Shown here in pieces: positions 32,018 to 42,893 of a stretch of DNA of 64,000 nt. Origin of the DNA: Odontocerum albicorne (lineage: Eukaryota; Arthropoda; Insecta; Trichoptera; Odontoceridae); contig OX463842.1 of assembly GCA_949825065.1 (NCBI GenBank), positions 52,772,034 through 52,836,033 on the forward strand, read 5' to 3'. Position 1 is the first letter of the stretch. Every line of letters begins with the position of its first letter. The notes under the pieces are model-generated. The model did no database searches. It was not told where the DNA came from and saw only the letters and a list, made by a program, of their open reading frames with translations. The position numbers and the translations under genes were made by a program.

Positions 32018-33409
32018 ATACGTGTTTTGTTTTGAAAACTTGTTAGACAATTTTCTGATTCGTTGTTATAAATCAATAAATTCGTTTAAATATATTTTTC
32101 TTAAATTTTAGATAAAAAAATGTTCAATCGTTATTTAATAACTATGAAAATATTTTTTTCCAGAATTGTCTAAATAGAAAATAACCTTTCTCATACACTG
32201 ATCAATATGGCGGGCTAATTTGCGAGATGCAATATCTTTCAACCAGTCATACAAATATTTTACAAAGCGTCTTTGACAGAAAGGATTCACATTATATGTG
32301 TAGAAAAGAAAATAACACTACGCCGGGATTGTTTCTGAGTTACAATCTTTTTATGCCTTCCAAACGAGTATTCAACAAAGTAACTTTCATTTGAAAGGAA
32401 AAGGATTTACATTGCTAATGTAAAAAAAAAAAAAAAAAATAACAAGTTTACATTTCTTTGAGTATTAATGCATGGGGTTCGATTAATTTAATTGCACCCC
32501 GTATTAGCAAAATAAAACTTTTTTTACATTTCGCAAAAAAAAATAAATGATTTGAGAAAATCACTTTATCTTTATATCTTTCTTTCTTTAATGTATTTTT
32601 AAATTTTCACGTGGCTTAAATAAAAACAATTGTTCGTATAACATCTCACAAGGCATATGCTAAATCCCTAAAAGCCTTATGTCCTGTTCTAAAATAGCTG
32701 ACTTACAACCGCAGAATAAATGCTTCGTTACCCTTAACTTTTAAACATATCTGTTATTATAATGTTATTTTATTCATATAGTTTTTTTTTTTTCAATATA
32801 ATGTTACACATCAAATTCTTTTTTATATACTCGTATGTATCAAAGTATACAAGTAATTTAACATTTTTTTGCAAACAAAACACGGGATAAAATCGATCGT
32901 ATAAAGACGTGGTTAACGTTTTGTGAATACAATTCCTCTGTTCGCAAAACACAAAAACCTCAGTAAAAAGCAGAAAAATAAACAAGGATCAAAAAACTAT
33001 CTCCTTCCTTTATTTATATCAGAAAACACTCGTGAAAATGCCAACTCACAAATGCTTCCACGAAGATTCCGCTGTCTCATACAAATATAAGGGAATCGCG
33101 TTATTTTTCTACTTTCGTTTTTAGAAATCTGAACACACATTACGGATTTTTTTATTGTTGGAGCTTTAATAGTAAACTCTTTAAGGGACAATATCGACTT
33201 GTTCCTTTGCCCTGTTATAATGTTTGCGGCCATCTGGATTAATCCGCAGATCACATTTTCTGTAGCTGTGATTATAATGGATTCAATAATTTCCGAAGGA
33301 ATCTCCTTGCAGTGTTCCGTTGGTTCATCTTTAACGGAACGAAAGTTTTGGTTGAATTTGAAATTTTCTGCGACTTGCTAGGTTTCCCAAACTCCAAAAC
33401 TTTTTTTTA
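32018..33409. other. No gene; weak SINE-S 3' fragment at 32,190-32,260
   Basis: GCAATATCTTTCAACCAGTC resembles the reversed S-family 3' body at 44.2 kb. An A17 run sits at about 32,425. The short frames at 32,770-33,381 have no recognisable domains. Confidence 0.4.
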
Positions 33410-33600
33410 AACCTGGTGAGTTTATTGCCATTTGGCAATCTCTTCCAGCCAACCAGAACGATGTTTTTATAAACCCTAAGTGTTAACCAGACTGGCATCA
33501 TATTTAAAAAAATCTGAGTTCCAGCGGGGATCGAACCCGCAGCCTCCGGATCGGCAGACAAGTGTCTTAATAAAACCTTAAGCCCCTTATCAGTACATCT
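33410..33600 (-). repeat. tRNA-derived SINE, family S, reversed, near-complete
   Basis: The minus strand contains CACTTGTCTGCCGATCCGG, then GCGGGTTCGATCCCCGCTGG, a well-preserved B box, an A/T-rich linker, and GGAAGAGATTGCCAAATGGC. The head is too altered at the A box and acceptor stem for a functional tRNA. Confidence 0.68.
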
Positions 33601-33639
33601 TCTATGCTGCGAGTCATTTTCTTTATTTTCACATTTAGG

Positions 33640-33860
33640 TGGATTACCACCAGTGAAGGAGTCCCTTTAGGCAGTTCCTTCGTCGGCAGTACAAGACGTC
33701 GCGCTCGTAAAAAAATATTTCGATCTTCCAGTGTCGATTGCGTTGGATGAAGACTTGTGCTTCGTCCTCCATAACAGCGTTTACGGTAGTGAGATCAAAT
33801 GGAACTGTCAGTATTGAGAAGATTAGTTTGAAGCCTTTATTTTTTATCATTAGTTAGATC
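33640..33860. repeat. Family G repeat fragment
   Basis: AGGAGTCCCTTTAGGCAGTTC and CGTCCTCCATAACAGCGTTT recur in diverged form at 42437-42700, and the first phrase again at 40205-40235. No coding support for the 68-codon minus frame across it. Confidence 0.45.
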
Positions 33861-35132
33861 TATGGTCTGCTATTATTAGAGCTGCCTATATTATAATTGT
33901 GACTCAGATTTCCGGAGGTCTTTCTAAAGGGTCATACCTTCCAGTGAGTATTTCATGCATTGCAACGTAAGCATACATTGTTTCATCCATCCTTTTCACG
34001 TGTTCTTGTCAATGTTTGCGATTACTACCTCCTTTCACAGTATCTTTTACTTCAAATATTTCTCAAATACTCTATATGTAAGTGTTTTATCTGTAAGAGT
34101 TCTCAGGGTTTCTGAGAGTTGACAATTTACCTTTTATTAGTAAAAATGTTTTAAATCGCAATATTACACTATGTTTCAGGTTTCACTTCAAAAGAACTCT
34201 ATATCAAAATTTTCCGCTTGAAAAGTCTCGAGATAGGAGGTAAAAAAAATATGTCATGGGAATTTAACTAATTCGTGGAAAACAAAAATAATTTATTGTT
34301 TTATAAATATTTTGTATTTTCAACAGTGATATAACACGAATTTGAAAATATCTACGCAGTAAACATGGATACAAGTGACATACCTGTTTTTTTTTACAAA
34401 AACAATTTTGCAATGTTTTTGTGCAGGAAAACAGACTGCCAAACAGTTTGTGTATATAAAATTAGGCCTGTTCTCTAATTTATGTTTATTGTGTAGAAAT
34501 TTTAACATTTAAGTGTTAAGTTATTGTGTTTAAAAATCAAGATCTACAATATCAATACTTAATAAATACACATTTATTAAATTCAATGTTTCACAAAAAA
34601 AAACGACGCTCGATTAATTAAGCGTTCAATAAAACACACATAAGCAAATTACACTTAATCTATAGTCAAAATATTTAAAAAAACATTTTTTAAAGCTTTA
34701 TATATTTGAAATTTAGATATTTAATTTTTTTCAATTATTAAAAATTACTTTCATTATAATAAACGCAATGAAGAATATTTTTACAGGCAATATGTTTTTG
34801 ATTTCATTTTTGAACATTTATAAGGATTAAATATACTTCAAAACGTTTCCGTTCGATTCGGATCTAAGGAAATATGGGTATGTGTCAATATTTTGAAAAA
34901 AGTAAAATGGCTTTAAATCAGGTAGCAAAATACTTTCGCATTTTGTCGACATTATTTTACGTACTAAACAATCCTAATTTTAATTAAAATCTTCGCTAAA
35001 TATTCCAATTTCTCTTAGAACATGAACGTTTTCTTCGATCTAGTGATGAGAGATTTACATACCACAATCATATCAAACCATATTTTGAATATCTTCATTT
35101 GCGGTACATTTGGTTCGACTATGGAACAAACA
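33861..35132. other. No recognisable gene
   Basis: AT-rich sequence, no supported coding, RNA or repeat feature. Confidence 0.5.
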
Positions 35133-35517
35133 TTATCAGAAGGTCATCGTCCTTATTTACGTTTAAGAGACAGTGGAGAATTATCAGAAGGTCATCGTCC
35201 TTATTTACGTTTAAGAGACAGTTGAAAATTATCAGAAGTTCATCGTCCTTATTTACGTTTAAGAGACAGTGGAGAATTATCAGAAGGTCATCGTCCTTAT
35301 TTACGTTTAAGAGACAGTTGAAAATTATCAGAAGTTCATCGTCCTTATTTACGTTTAAGAGACAGTTGAAAATTATCAGAAGTTCATCGCCCTTGTTTAC
35401 GTTTAAGAGACAGTTGAAAATTATCAGAAGTTCATCTTCCTTATTTACGTTTAAGAGAAAGTTGAAAATTATCAGAAGTTCATCATCCTTACGTTTTACG
35501 TTTAAGAGACAGTTGAA
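35133..35517 (+). repeat. 48-bp minisatellite, 8 units, two alternating unit types
   Basis: The unit contains ATTATCAGAAGGTCATCGTC and TTATTTACGTTTAAGAGACA. Units differ as GGTC/GTTC at one point and GTGGAGA/GTTGAAA at the end, and the first four units alternate before the GTTC/GTTGAAA type takes over. 48 is divisible by three, so a 161-codon frame stays open; I do not regard it as a gene. Confidence 0.9.
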
Positions 35518-35918
35518 AAAAATATTAATTTATTCTAAATATCCTTTCAGTCTAATTTTCCTTTGTTCTCTTCCTTATTCATGAAATAACTAATTTTCTC
35601 TAGTTTACCATAACCGTCATTGACAAAGAAGATTTAATTATTATTTTTATTTCAAATAAAAGTTTATCGATTTTTTTGATAAATATGTCAAGAATTAAAA
35701 CATTATAATGTATCCAAGATGAGTTGGTTAGTTTGAAAAAAATTATATATAACAATAAGTCAGCCAGATGTATAATGTTTAACCATGTACGTAAAAAAAA
35801 TAAAAATAAATCCCGCAGTTTTCAAACTCAATCCAAATTCGGTTGGGTAAGGGTTTTTGGACTGTTTAGGAGAAACAGTTTTCATATTCAGTATTTGTGC
35901 GTCAACGATAAATAAGCC
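35518..35918. other. AT-rich DNA, no gene supported
   Basis: A 63-codon plus frame (35724-35915) is rich in K, N and S and is unrecognised. It ends directly before a CTGACGA...GAAACG motif. Confidence 0.4.
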
Positions 35919-35954
35919 CTGACGATAGAAGCTGTAACATTTTCGAAACGTTGA
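35919..35954 (+). ncRNA. Possible hammerhead-like motif
   Basis: CCCTGACGATAGAAGC, then TTTTCGAAACGTTGA: the CTGANGA and GAAAC boxes have hammerhead order and spacing. Stem II pairing is weak by eye. It lies immediately before the truncated end of MITE PB4. Confidence 0.25.
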
Positions 35955-36216
35955 CTTCAGTAGCTCGCGGGATTTCGTTTGAGGTGGTCGTTTCGCCCGT
36001 TTTGTGAACGTCGGCCGATTTTTTTTTCATGTTTTCAGCAATTAAATTTCAATTATTATCACATTTGACTTCAAATTTTATTAATTTAAGCGATTGGCTA
36101 TGAATATTCTTATTTTTCCGATTTTAAATCGCTCATTTTTACATGTTTATTGATGTGTATTTAATACATAGCACCGGAACGGGTGGATTTTTTTAGCACA
36201 GGAAGGTAAAGGTTAA
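35948..36216 (-). mobile_element. piggyBac-type MITE, copy PB4, truncated
   Basis: This is the reverse complement of the left half of PB1, from the CACCTCAAA region to the terminus CACAGGAAGG..GGTTAA (TTAA at 36213). The other half is absent; the break lies at the hammerhead-like motif. Confidence 0.72.
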
Positions 36217-36359
36217 GGTATCTTTAACTTATTTATGGTTAGATGTTAAAGATTGCTACAAAAAATTAGGGAGTATTGTGTAAAACCAAAAAGTTATACA
36301 ATACAAAATGTCCCTTTAATTTTATTGAATCATAGTTCGTATCTTTCAAATCTGTCTAA

Positions 36360-36600
36360 GGGATGTTCCTTCAGATAGAAGTAGAACTTTGAGGGTGAAT
36401 TATTTTTCATCTAATAAATTGGTTGTTCCAAATCAATCCTATGAAGTATATTATAGTAGAATCTTTTCCGTTACTCCGTCCTGTGGTGTGCAATGATCTA
36501 CCTCCTAGGGTCAGAGCTTTAGGAAGCATTGAAAACAATATTTTTAGGGGGGTCTTATCAAAATTGAATAAAAGATATATTGAATAAAATATAAAATTTT
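36360..36600 (+). pseudogene. LINE C-terminal tail relic (L9)
   Basis: Plus-strand pieces are RTLRVNYFSSNKLVVPNQSY, YYSRIFSV, then in a second frame PVVCNDLPPRVRALGSIENN and IFRGVLSKLNKRYIE with a stop at about 36,584. The order 'Y.R.FSV...LWN.LP..VR...S...F...L' is the usual C-terminal end of Jockey/CR1-type LINE proteins. One frameshift near 36,478. Short and 5'-truncated. Confidence 0.6.
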
Positions 36601-37654
36601 GGATTGTTAATTTATTTAAATAAGAATCAGGTTATTTATTTTGATGTAGTTATTACTTTTTCCTTACAACACTTGAATATATTCCGTAATTAAACTTTTC
36701 CTACTTATCTGATTTCTCTTATTGCGTTTTGAAAACGATAATCCCTCTAGCACTTTTTCATATTGTGCGTCTAAAGCTTTCTAACTCATAATTTTTTGTA
36801 AATGTGTTAGTTATTTTGATGACAAATGTAGTCCTAAGTACACCGTTGACCCTGTTTCCAGCTTCAGCGCGCCTTTATACGAGTATATATTTCCCTTTCT
36901 TACCATATCTAGAAAACATGCTTCCCAGATAGCAAAGTCCTCTTAATATCTGAAAAAATGAATCCATATAACCACACACCAATATTTTTTAAACAATATT
37001 ACTACATAATTCATAATGTTAACTTTCAGTACGTACTAGGATTTTAAAATTTAATAAAGTGTAATTAAGTTTGAAAGTTTTTCAGCACAACCAAGAAATT
37101 TCGTATACTCTATCCCTTCAAATATAATATATTACCATAATGAACGAGAGTCGAAGATTTTGAAACTTAATATACGAGTTATATATTATTATTTTCATCC
37201 AATCTAAAACGGAGTTATCATATAAACTAGGTAAGAGATTACTTTATTTCGTATTCGTTAACAAGCCCTCACAAACAAGATTCTTTGAAATCAAATAATA
37301 AATTCGTCTTCGTATTGAAGTTAATAAATGTCACTTTATTTTCTCTGGAGAAATTCGTTAATAAAGTTGTGCTATACAAGTATCTATGTATGTCTATAGA
37401 GTATTTGGCTCCAAAATGGACTAAGTTTTAAAAGGTTATGACTTTAAAGTAAGAAATATGACACCAGTTTGAGATATTCGCACTTTTCTCATAACAAATC
37501 GGAATCATTACTCCAGAAGAGAGCCTCAGAATAGAAGGTACGTACACGTGTAGCGGGAAGTATTTGATTGTTAAATCTTCTAAAAAGTTATATGTTCTCT
37601 TCATCTTAAGAATCAAACGGGAAACAAAACAAATAATGATAAAAATATGGGAAT
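36601..37654. other. No recognisable gene
   Basis: AT-rich; nothing supported. An 81-codon minus frame at 37428-37673 runs into repeat D2. Confidence 0.45.
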
Positions 37655-37735
37655 GTATGGTATATGGCGCCATTTAGTGAACAGACTATCCTTAAGGGCG
37701 CTTTAGCGAGAAATCAAATCCATTTTTATTGAGAA
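37655..37735 (+). repeat. Family D fragment, D2
   Basis: GGCGCCATTTAGTGAACAGA and CCTTAAGGGCGCTTTAGCGAG match D1 and D3; it stops at the start of repeat A5. Confidence 0.5.
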
Positions 37736-37947
37736 AAAAAAAAACAGATGCCTGAGACTCTCGCGCGGTAGAAGTGAAACTTCTTAGCTCCTAATTATCA
37801 ATAATAATAATTAATTATAAGTTTTAATAATTAATCATTAATTAATTGATAATTAATTAATAATAATAAATTAATAATTATTTAATATATTTTACATTGT
37901 ATTAAATAATTAACTATATTATACTAATTATATAATACTAATATGCA

Positions 37948-38049
37948 AACGTGATTGGCATCAGGGGCTGGAGGAGTGCATCCCAGGATAGGGGGGAATG
38001 GCAGCGACTGCTGGAGGAGGCCGGGGCCCACAATGGGCTGTAGCGCCAT

Positions 38050-38080
<31 letters not shown>

Positions 38081-38090
38081 TATTAAATAA
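37948..38090 (+). pseudogene. LINE L2 3' tip with (GAT)n tail, inside A5
   Basis: It reads AAACGTGATTGGCATCAGGG, then GGCCCACAATGGGCTGTAGC and nine or so GAT triplets. It is collinear with the 3' end of the 25.2-kb LINE (coding for the last about 30 residues, ending EEAGAHNGL). Confidence 0.8.
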
Positions 38091-38459
38091 TCTTAATTAA
38101 TATTTGACACTTTGCAAATATCGCGAGCAGCTTTGGCAGCTTTATTCCCTCGATTGAACGCGAACAGAAGGAGGTGTCGAAAATGCTCACTTTCGTCTAC
38201 TTGACATTCCATTTTGAAGGCTTGTAATCAAATAAAATAATATATTTAACGTAAAAGCAAACACAATATCTTGTAGAGCAGAAAAATTTCTTTCGAATGA
38301 CGTATTACATTTACCATTTTGTTTTACTTTTGGTGCTCATTTTTGAACTGGAAAAAAACGGACACAACTTATGTTAACACCTTATATATAATATAATAAA
38401 TATATTAATATATTTAACATTATTTTTTTTTAATTTTTTATTTTTATTAAACAAGTAAA
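38091..38459. other. Interior of A5, no further feature
   Basis: Mixed AT-rich DNA containing TCGCGAGCAGCTTTGGCAGC-type sequence unlike the pure A/T core of A1 or A4. Its origin is unknown; it may be another inserted fragment. Confidence 0.35.
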
Positions 38460-38785
38460 TTACTATACAAACATTTGACAAGGCTATACCTATATACAAA
38501 TTTATTACTTAACTAATCTTAATTAATTATATGTTATAATTTATGAATTTATTTAAACTTATTTTCCTACATATCATTTTATTTGATTTATTCAATCTTA
38601 ATATATGAGATCTTAGAAATAATTAACACCTACATACTACTTATAACTAGATAACAATTCTTACACTAATTATTCTGCAAAAGTAAGTCCACTCGTTCAG
38701 GCTACTTGTATTCCATCACATTCACTCAGACCTTGGTCGTCCCAGCTAAAACTGTAGGTGGACTAGTCAGGCAATAATATATTAT
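38460..38785 (-). pseudogene. Family E LINE 3' UTR fragment inside A5
   Basis: AGGCTACTTGTATTCCATCA, TCACTCAGACCTTGGTCG and the downstream AT-rich UTR are the reverse complement of 2440-2765. No coding part beyond the final codons. Confidence 0.6.
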
Positions 38786-38939
38786 TATACTTCATATAAT
38801 ATATATAATAATATAATATTATTATATATATGTATAATCTCAATAATCAAAATAAAGAAGCGTTTCACTTTTCGTGACGTTCAGACTAATTTGCCCTTCC
38901 ACGCCTATATTTCCCTTCAATAAATAAGAATAATAAAAT

Positions 38940-39260
38940 TAACAGTTTTATAGCGCCGTTAAGGGATGAAAATTTTCCTCAAGGGCGCTTCAACTCGAGA
39001 CACGAACGTTTTATTATTGACAGGTGAAAAATATTACAAAATGAATCTTTGTAATATTTTAAATTTATCAGTTGAATATAAGAATGTGTAGGTTTTGACT
39101 GTGGCCATTAGTTTAGATACTTTTCCGCATATGTTTTGGTTCATATAATATATTTGGTAAGAAAACCACAGAAAACTTACCGAGGGAAGACGTAGATAAT
39201 AATGTATAGTTTAGTTTTCAGTGCAGTGTAGTGTACCTATAGTGTTTATATATAATCATA
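38940..39260 (+). repeat. Family D retroposon, copy D3
   Basis: GTTTTATAGCGCCGTTAAGG, CAAGGGCGCTTCAACTCGAG, CTTTTCCGCATATGTTTTGG and GAAAACTTACCGAGGGAAGA align with D1. Confidence 0.5.
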
Positions 39261-39382
39261 AATCTTAATAAGACCTTCCAAAAAGGTTGTCTTTAAGTTT
39301 TATTCATAATGAAATAGGTTTATTTTATGGACAGGAAGGTGGTGGCTGCAATCATTAGACTGGATACATTTTCGTATCTGCT

Positions 39383-40190
39383 CATACTTAGATCTTTTTT
39401 TTTTCTTCTTCCTGGCACTGTCCCAACTCATTGCCTAGGTAGGCTATTGGGGTCGGCTCTTTCGTTCTCAGGTTGTATGTCCTTCGGTTCTGGGTGTCGC
39501 TTTCATCTTGGCCGTTCTCTGCAGGATTTTAGAGCATTGAGTTATTCAGAAGTTCTTTGGTCTTCCTCTGAACGGCTGTCGAGAAAGATCCAGAGACATT
39601 GCGTGATTTACCGTATGGTCTGGTAGTCTCCGTCTTATGTGCCCGTACTATCTCAGCTGTCGCTCTTCCAGCTTACTGTTTATGCCAGTGACCTCCAGGC
39701 TACCACGAATGCGTGAGCTCTTAATTTAATATTTTAGTGATACTCCTGTCGACCACCTAAGCATTCGCATTTCTGCTGTTCCAAGTTACCTAGAGTAGGA
39801 GCTGTACATAGTCCAGCATTCTGAGCCATAAATAATCACGAGTCTAACGATAGTCTGGTATCTAACAATAGTCTGGTATCTAACGAAAGTCTGATAATAC
39901 TTATATATAAGTAAGAATCCTTTGTTGAACTTGGCTTTGTTATCCTATTCTTCCATACATCGGTTCATCTTTGAATAGATTGGCTACTCCGATTTACATA
40001 GTGGCATTATTGGATAGTTTTACTGCATTCGAAATTTTTCTGTGTAAGTACTGGCGACTTGCTAAGCTGTTTGAATTTCAGGCCTATAGCCTTCGTAAGT
40101 GCATATCTGCGTTTATATACTGCGCTGCAAGTCAATTTTTTTAATCGGTTATGTCGGATCTAAAGTCTGTCTTCACTATTAATATGTTCA
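39383..40190 (-). pseudogene. Degenerate LINE 3' end (L5) with A-rich tail
   Basis: The minus strand reads YGSECWTMYSSYSR near 39,830, GTAEMRMLRWSTGVSLKY, SRIRGSLEVTGINSKLEERQ and YGHIRRRLPD, ending in a GGAAGAAGAAAAAAAAAAG tail at about 39,388. Several stops interrupt. This order (SECW, MLRW.SGV, GH) is that of the region downstream of LINE RT domains. The upstream part (39,900-40,190) is too decayed to read. A short TCTAACGATAGTCTGGTA repeat lies at 39,840-39,890. Confidence 0.55.
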
Positions 40191-40204
40191 TACTCAGGTG
40201 TGCT

Positions 40205-40235
40205 ACTACCTGAGGAGTCCCTTTAGGCAGTAAGA
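40205..40235. repeat. Family G short fragment
   Basis: CTGAGGAGTCCCTTTAGGCAG, matching 33,655 and 42,440. Confidence 0.45.
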
Positions 40236-40794
40236 GTGGGTTTCACGAGAGTTTGCACTTTTTAATACATTGACAAGCTTAGTGCGTAATAAACAAAACG
40301 TATCAATGTTTTAGTAAGTATCTTTGCCGTGATTGGTTGATGTGATCCGTTTCTATGACGAAAAATACGGTAACCATAATGTTTGAAGTTACAAAGTTAG
40401 GATAAGGAAGTGCATTGTGTGGACAGACTAAAGAAGTGGTTTTGAATGTTCATAATTACATCAAGAAATGACGGGACCCTAATAAGGAGGTAAATATTCA
40501 GGATTTTTGTTTATTCTGCAGTGAATCACCTTATGGTAGAAGTAGTTCAAATTTTTACAATATTTATAAATACCTAATACAATAAAACAAAGTTTAGTTT
40601 AATTTATTTTTAAAAGATAATAAGTTAAATTGGCAGTAATACAATATCAGTTTAGCTTCTTCCGATCATGTTAATTTATGTCATATTAGATAACATATAT
40701 AATAATAATTTTCGGCTATATGAAATATGTTAGTTTATGTTTTTGTGTACGAACATTTTTTATCAAGAAGTTTTTACTCTTTCACGGCTACGGA
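40236..40794. other. No recognisable gene
   Basis: AT-rich; nothing supported. Confidence 0.5.
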
Positions 40795-40851
40795 CCACTT
40801 AAATGGCCCATACATAATACGTGCCGTCCTGGCGAGCGGCCATTTAAGTGG
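40795..40851. repeat. Perfect 14-bp inverted repeat with a TTAA in each arm
   Basis: CCACTTAAATGGCC (40795-40808) and GGCCATTTAAGTGG (40838-40851), separated by 29 bp. The preceding CTCTTTCACGGCTACGGA resembles an element terminus. It could be a terminal hairpin of a TTAA-specific transposon or a stem-loop. Confidence 0.5.
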
Positions 40852-41799
40852 CCACTAACTTTGCGTGTTGATATCTCAGTCAAAATTAAATCTTCTTTAA
40901 AAATTTTAACCTGAATATAAGACAAAACGTGTCCTCTAGTGACATCTCTTTTAAAATCATCAAAACTTCAAGTATTTGATCCATAAGAAGGATTTAAACA
41001 GACCGATTCGAGGCTGTCGAAATTTAAAGCATTTTAAATATTAGCGCCACACGTTCGGGTGTGTTGAAGGTCATGTTTCTAATGACGATTGCTCCCGATC
41101 AATATGACGTATTTTGCGTCGATATTTTTTTTGTAAGTACGCATATTGCGTATTTAATTAATTGCCTTTTTCATTGTTTATGGATTATTGTTTTCTTCGA
41201 TTATTGCTTCTTATATTGTCGCACTTTATTTATAGCTTTGATTTGGATAATATTACGTGTGTATAGTGTCAGTTAAAAAATGCATCGGCGCACAGTTCCA
41301 CAGTTATCAGATTCGGGATAATGGTGAGTCATATTTTTATGTAGATACAATATAAATTTATTGAGATAAAACACCGCCGCCTGTGGGACACACGAAAGAT
41401 ACTCGAAGATGATTCTTATTAATTAAGTTTCGATAGCAACTGGGGTATCGCCAAGAATTCTTAAATCGATTACATCTTCCTTTAACAAAAAATAGAAAAG
41501 GAGATGCCATTATTTTTCCAAAAAAAAAATATCGACAAAACAATGTATCTGTAAACATATTTTATTAACAGTTAATGCATTAACATTGTAGTTAATTAAG
41601 ATTGGTCTGAATAATTTTCTAAGAATTAAGCTATGAAACAATGGTAGGTTACCAGATAATATGCATTACATATCTATGTAAATACTTAGTGAGGAAGAAT
41701 ATAATAATTATTATTTTTTTGAATCAGTGTTAGGGTCTTTTATTTATTTTTACAATACATTCCTAATCGTAAGTAATTTTTAATTGATCTGAGTATTTA
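40852..41799. other. No recognisable gene
   Basis: A short frame at 41,279 (ATGCATCGGCGCACAGTTCC...) ends at a splice-donor-like ATGGTGAGTC near 41,322; the product is unrecognised. The minus-strand frame at 41358-41558 is also unrecognised. Confidence 0.3.
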
Positions 41800-41885
41800 T
41801 TAGTGTTAATCAGTCGATCGGAGCGTGGTTGTTATTGTGACAGGATTTTGAGTACTTGGGCTTTCAGGATGAATTTACGGGAAAA
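41800..41885 (+). pseudogene. LINE L7 3' tip
   Basis: CGATCGGAGCGTGGTTGTTA, then GATTTTGAGTACTTGGGCTT and CAGGATGAAT match the reverse complement of 3663-3735. They encode GAWLLL, a stop, then QDFEYLGFQDE, so the last codons of L7 are recognisable. Confidence 0.6.
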
Positions 41886-42179
41886 TATAAAAAATATACA
41901 TTATTGAAAATAAAGCAACGTCGAATATCTTCTTATTGGCAGCAAATTTATTATATCTGAAAAACAAAATATCTCATCATGTCATACATAAATTACGTTG
42001 CAAATATAAATCATTAAACAAAAACTACAGCAAACATCTATGGGCGAAAGTAGAAAAAATAAATGTTAGGTTTTGTGAATTGTAAATAAAAACAATTTTT
42101 TCAAAGGTTTTTGAAAAACAAAACATCGTTTTTCATCATTTTTGTGTTTCGATTGTAACTGTATATAGGACGGATGAAA
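41886..42179. other. No recognisable feature
   Basis: AT-rich, nothing supported. Confidence 0.5.
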
Positions 42180-42413
42180 AATAGTCCAACGGTGTCAGAT
42201 CACATGATCTTGGTGGCTAATTAACATTACTGTTTCCGGAGATTACAATACATAGAATAATTTAACAATTTGAACGCGTTGTTGTATTGTATACGACTCC
42301 ATTTTTATAAATGTCATACATTACCCATCTCAAATGTCACAAGACCCAGGCAAGTTCGCGACGCCATCTGTGTTTTGTCCAAGAATAAAAAAAAACGCTC
42401 AATTTGAAAGACC
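42180..42413 (-). mobile_element. mariner fragment, same family as 26.9 kb
   Basis: The minus strand carries the right-hand inverted repeat (AAAGGGTCTTTCAAATTGAG), the ATG region and the GDVN..PPRSCDLTPLD-type stretch already joined by the same internal deletion as at 27.3 kb. The opposite end is missing. Confidence 0.7.
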
Positions 42414-42436
42414 CTTTATTATTTTTACCTTCAAGT

Positions 42437-42700
42437 ATGTCTCCACCGGAGGAGTAATCCCTTTGTGCAGTTCTTTCTTCGTCACTAACACAAAGTTGCG
42501 CTTATTAAAAAAATATAGAAGATCTTCTAATCTAGATGGGAATTTATTTGGTCCTCCATAATAGCGTGGGTGATGGTAGGATCGAACTGAACTGTTTAAG
42601 GATTCAATTTTAATCAGAATGTATTGCTTAATAATAATTTCTATTTAGTTAAGTTGATAAATGTCATGAGTTCGAACCTCACCACTAGAAATATTATTTT
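42437..42700 (+). repeat. Family G repeat with tRNA-like boxes
   Basis: GGAGGAGTAATCCCTTTGTGC and GGTCCTCCATAATAGCGT match 33640-33860. Near its end TTTAGTTAAGTTGATAAATG and GAGTTCGAACCTCACCACT look like the A- and B-box regions of a tRNA-derived SINE. Confidence 0.45.
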
Positions 42701-42893
42701 ATTTTCACCTTCTTTTCAAATCGACACATTGGGTGCGACATTTTTTTCGTTTATTAGAAATATAATTACTGAAATAAATACATGTCTATCAACGTAGTAT
42801 GTACATACTCGTATATATTAAACAGATTTATGTTAAGGCAACGGAAAAGAAAATACTTTTTGAGAGGGAAGTTATCAAACAATTGTAGCGACC

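Larger units (their letters stand above)
37733..38912 (-). mobile_element. AT-core repeat, family A, copy A5 (reversed, composite)
   Basis: The left end is the reversed right terminus (AACAGATGCCTGAGACTCTC, GCGGTAGAAGTGAAACTTC). The right end is the reversed left terminus (GTTTCACTTTTCGTGACGTT, TTTGCCCTTCCACGCC). Between them lie an L2 tail (37948-38090) and a family E tail (38460-38785), so the copy is a nest. Confidence 0.68.

Noticed and set aside
32425..32442. Poly(A) tail of a processed pseudogene
   Set aside because: A17 run without upstream coding similarity or flanking direct repeats that I could find.
33518..33580. Functional tRNA gene
   Set aside because: The B box is excellent but the A box, acceptor stem pairing and anticodon arm cannot be formed convincingly; the flanks match SINE family S.
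35099..35584. 161-codon Ser/Phe/Arg-rich repeat protein
   Set aside because: Product of the 48-bp minisatellite only.
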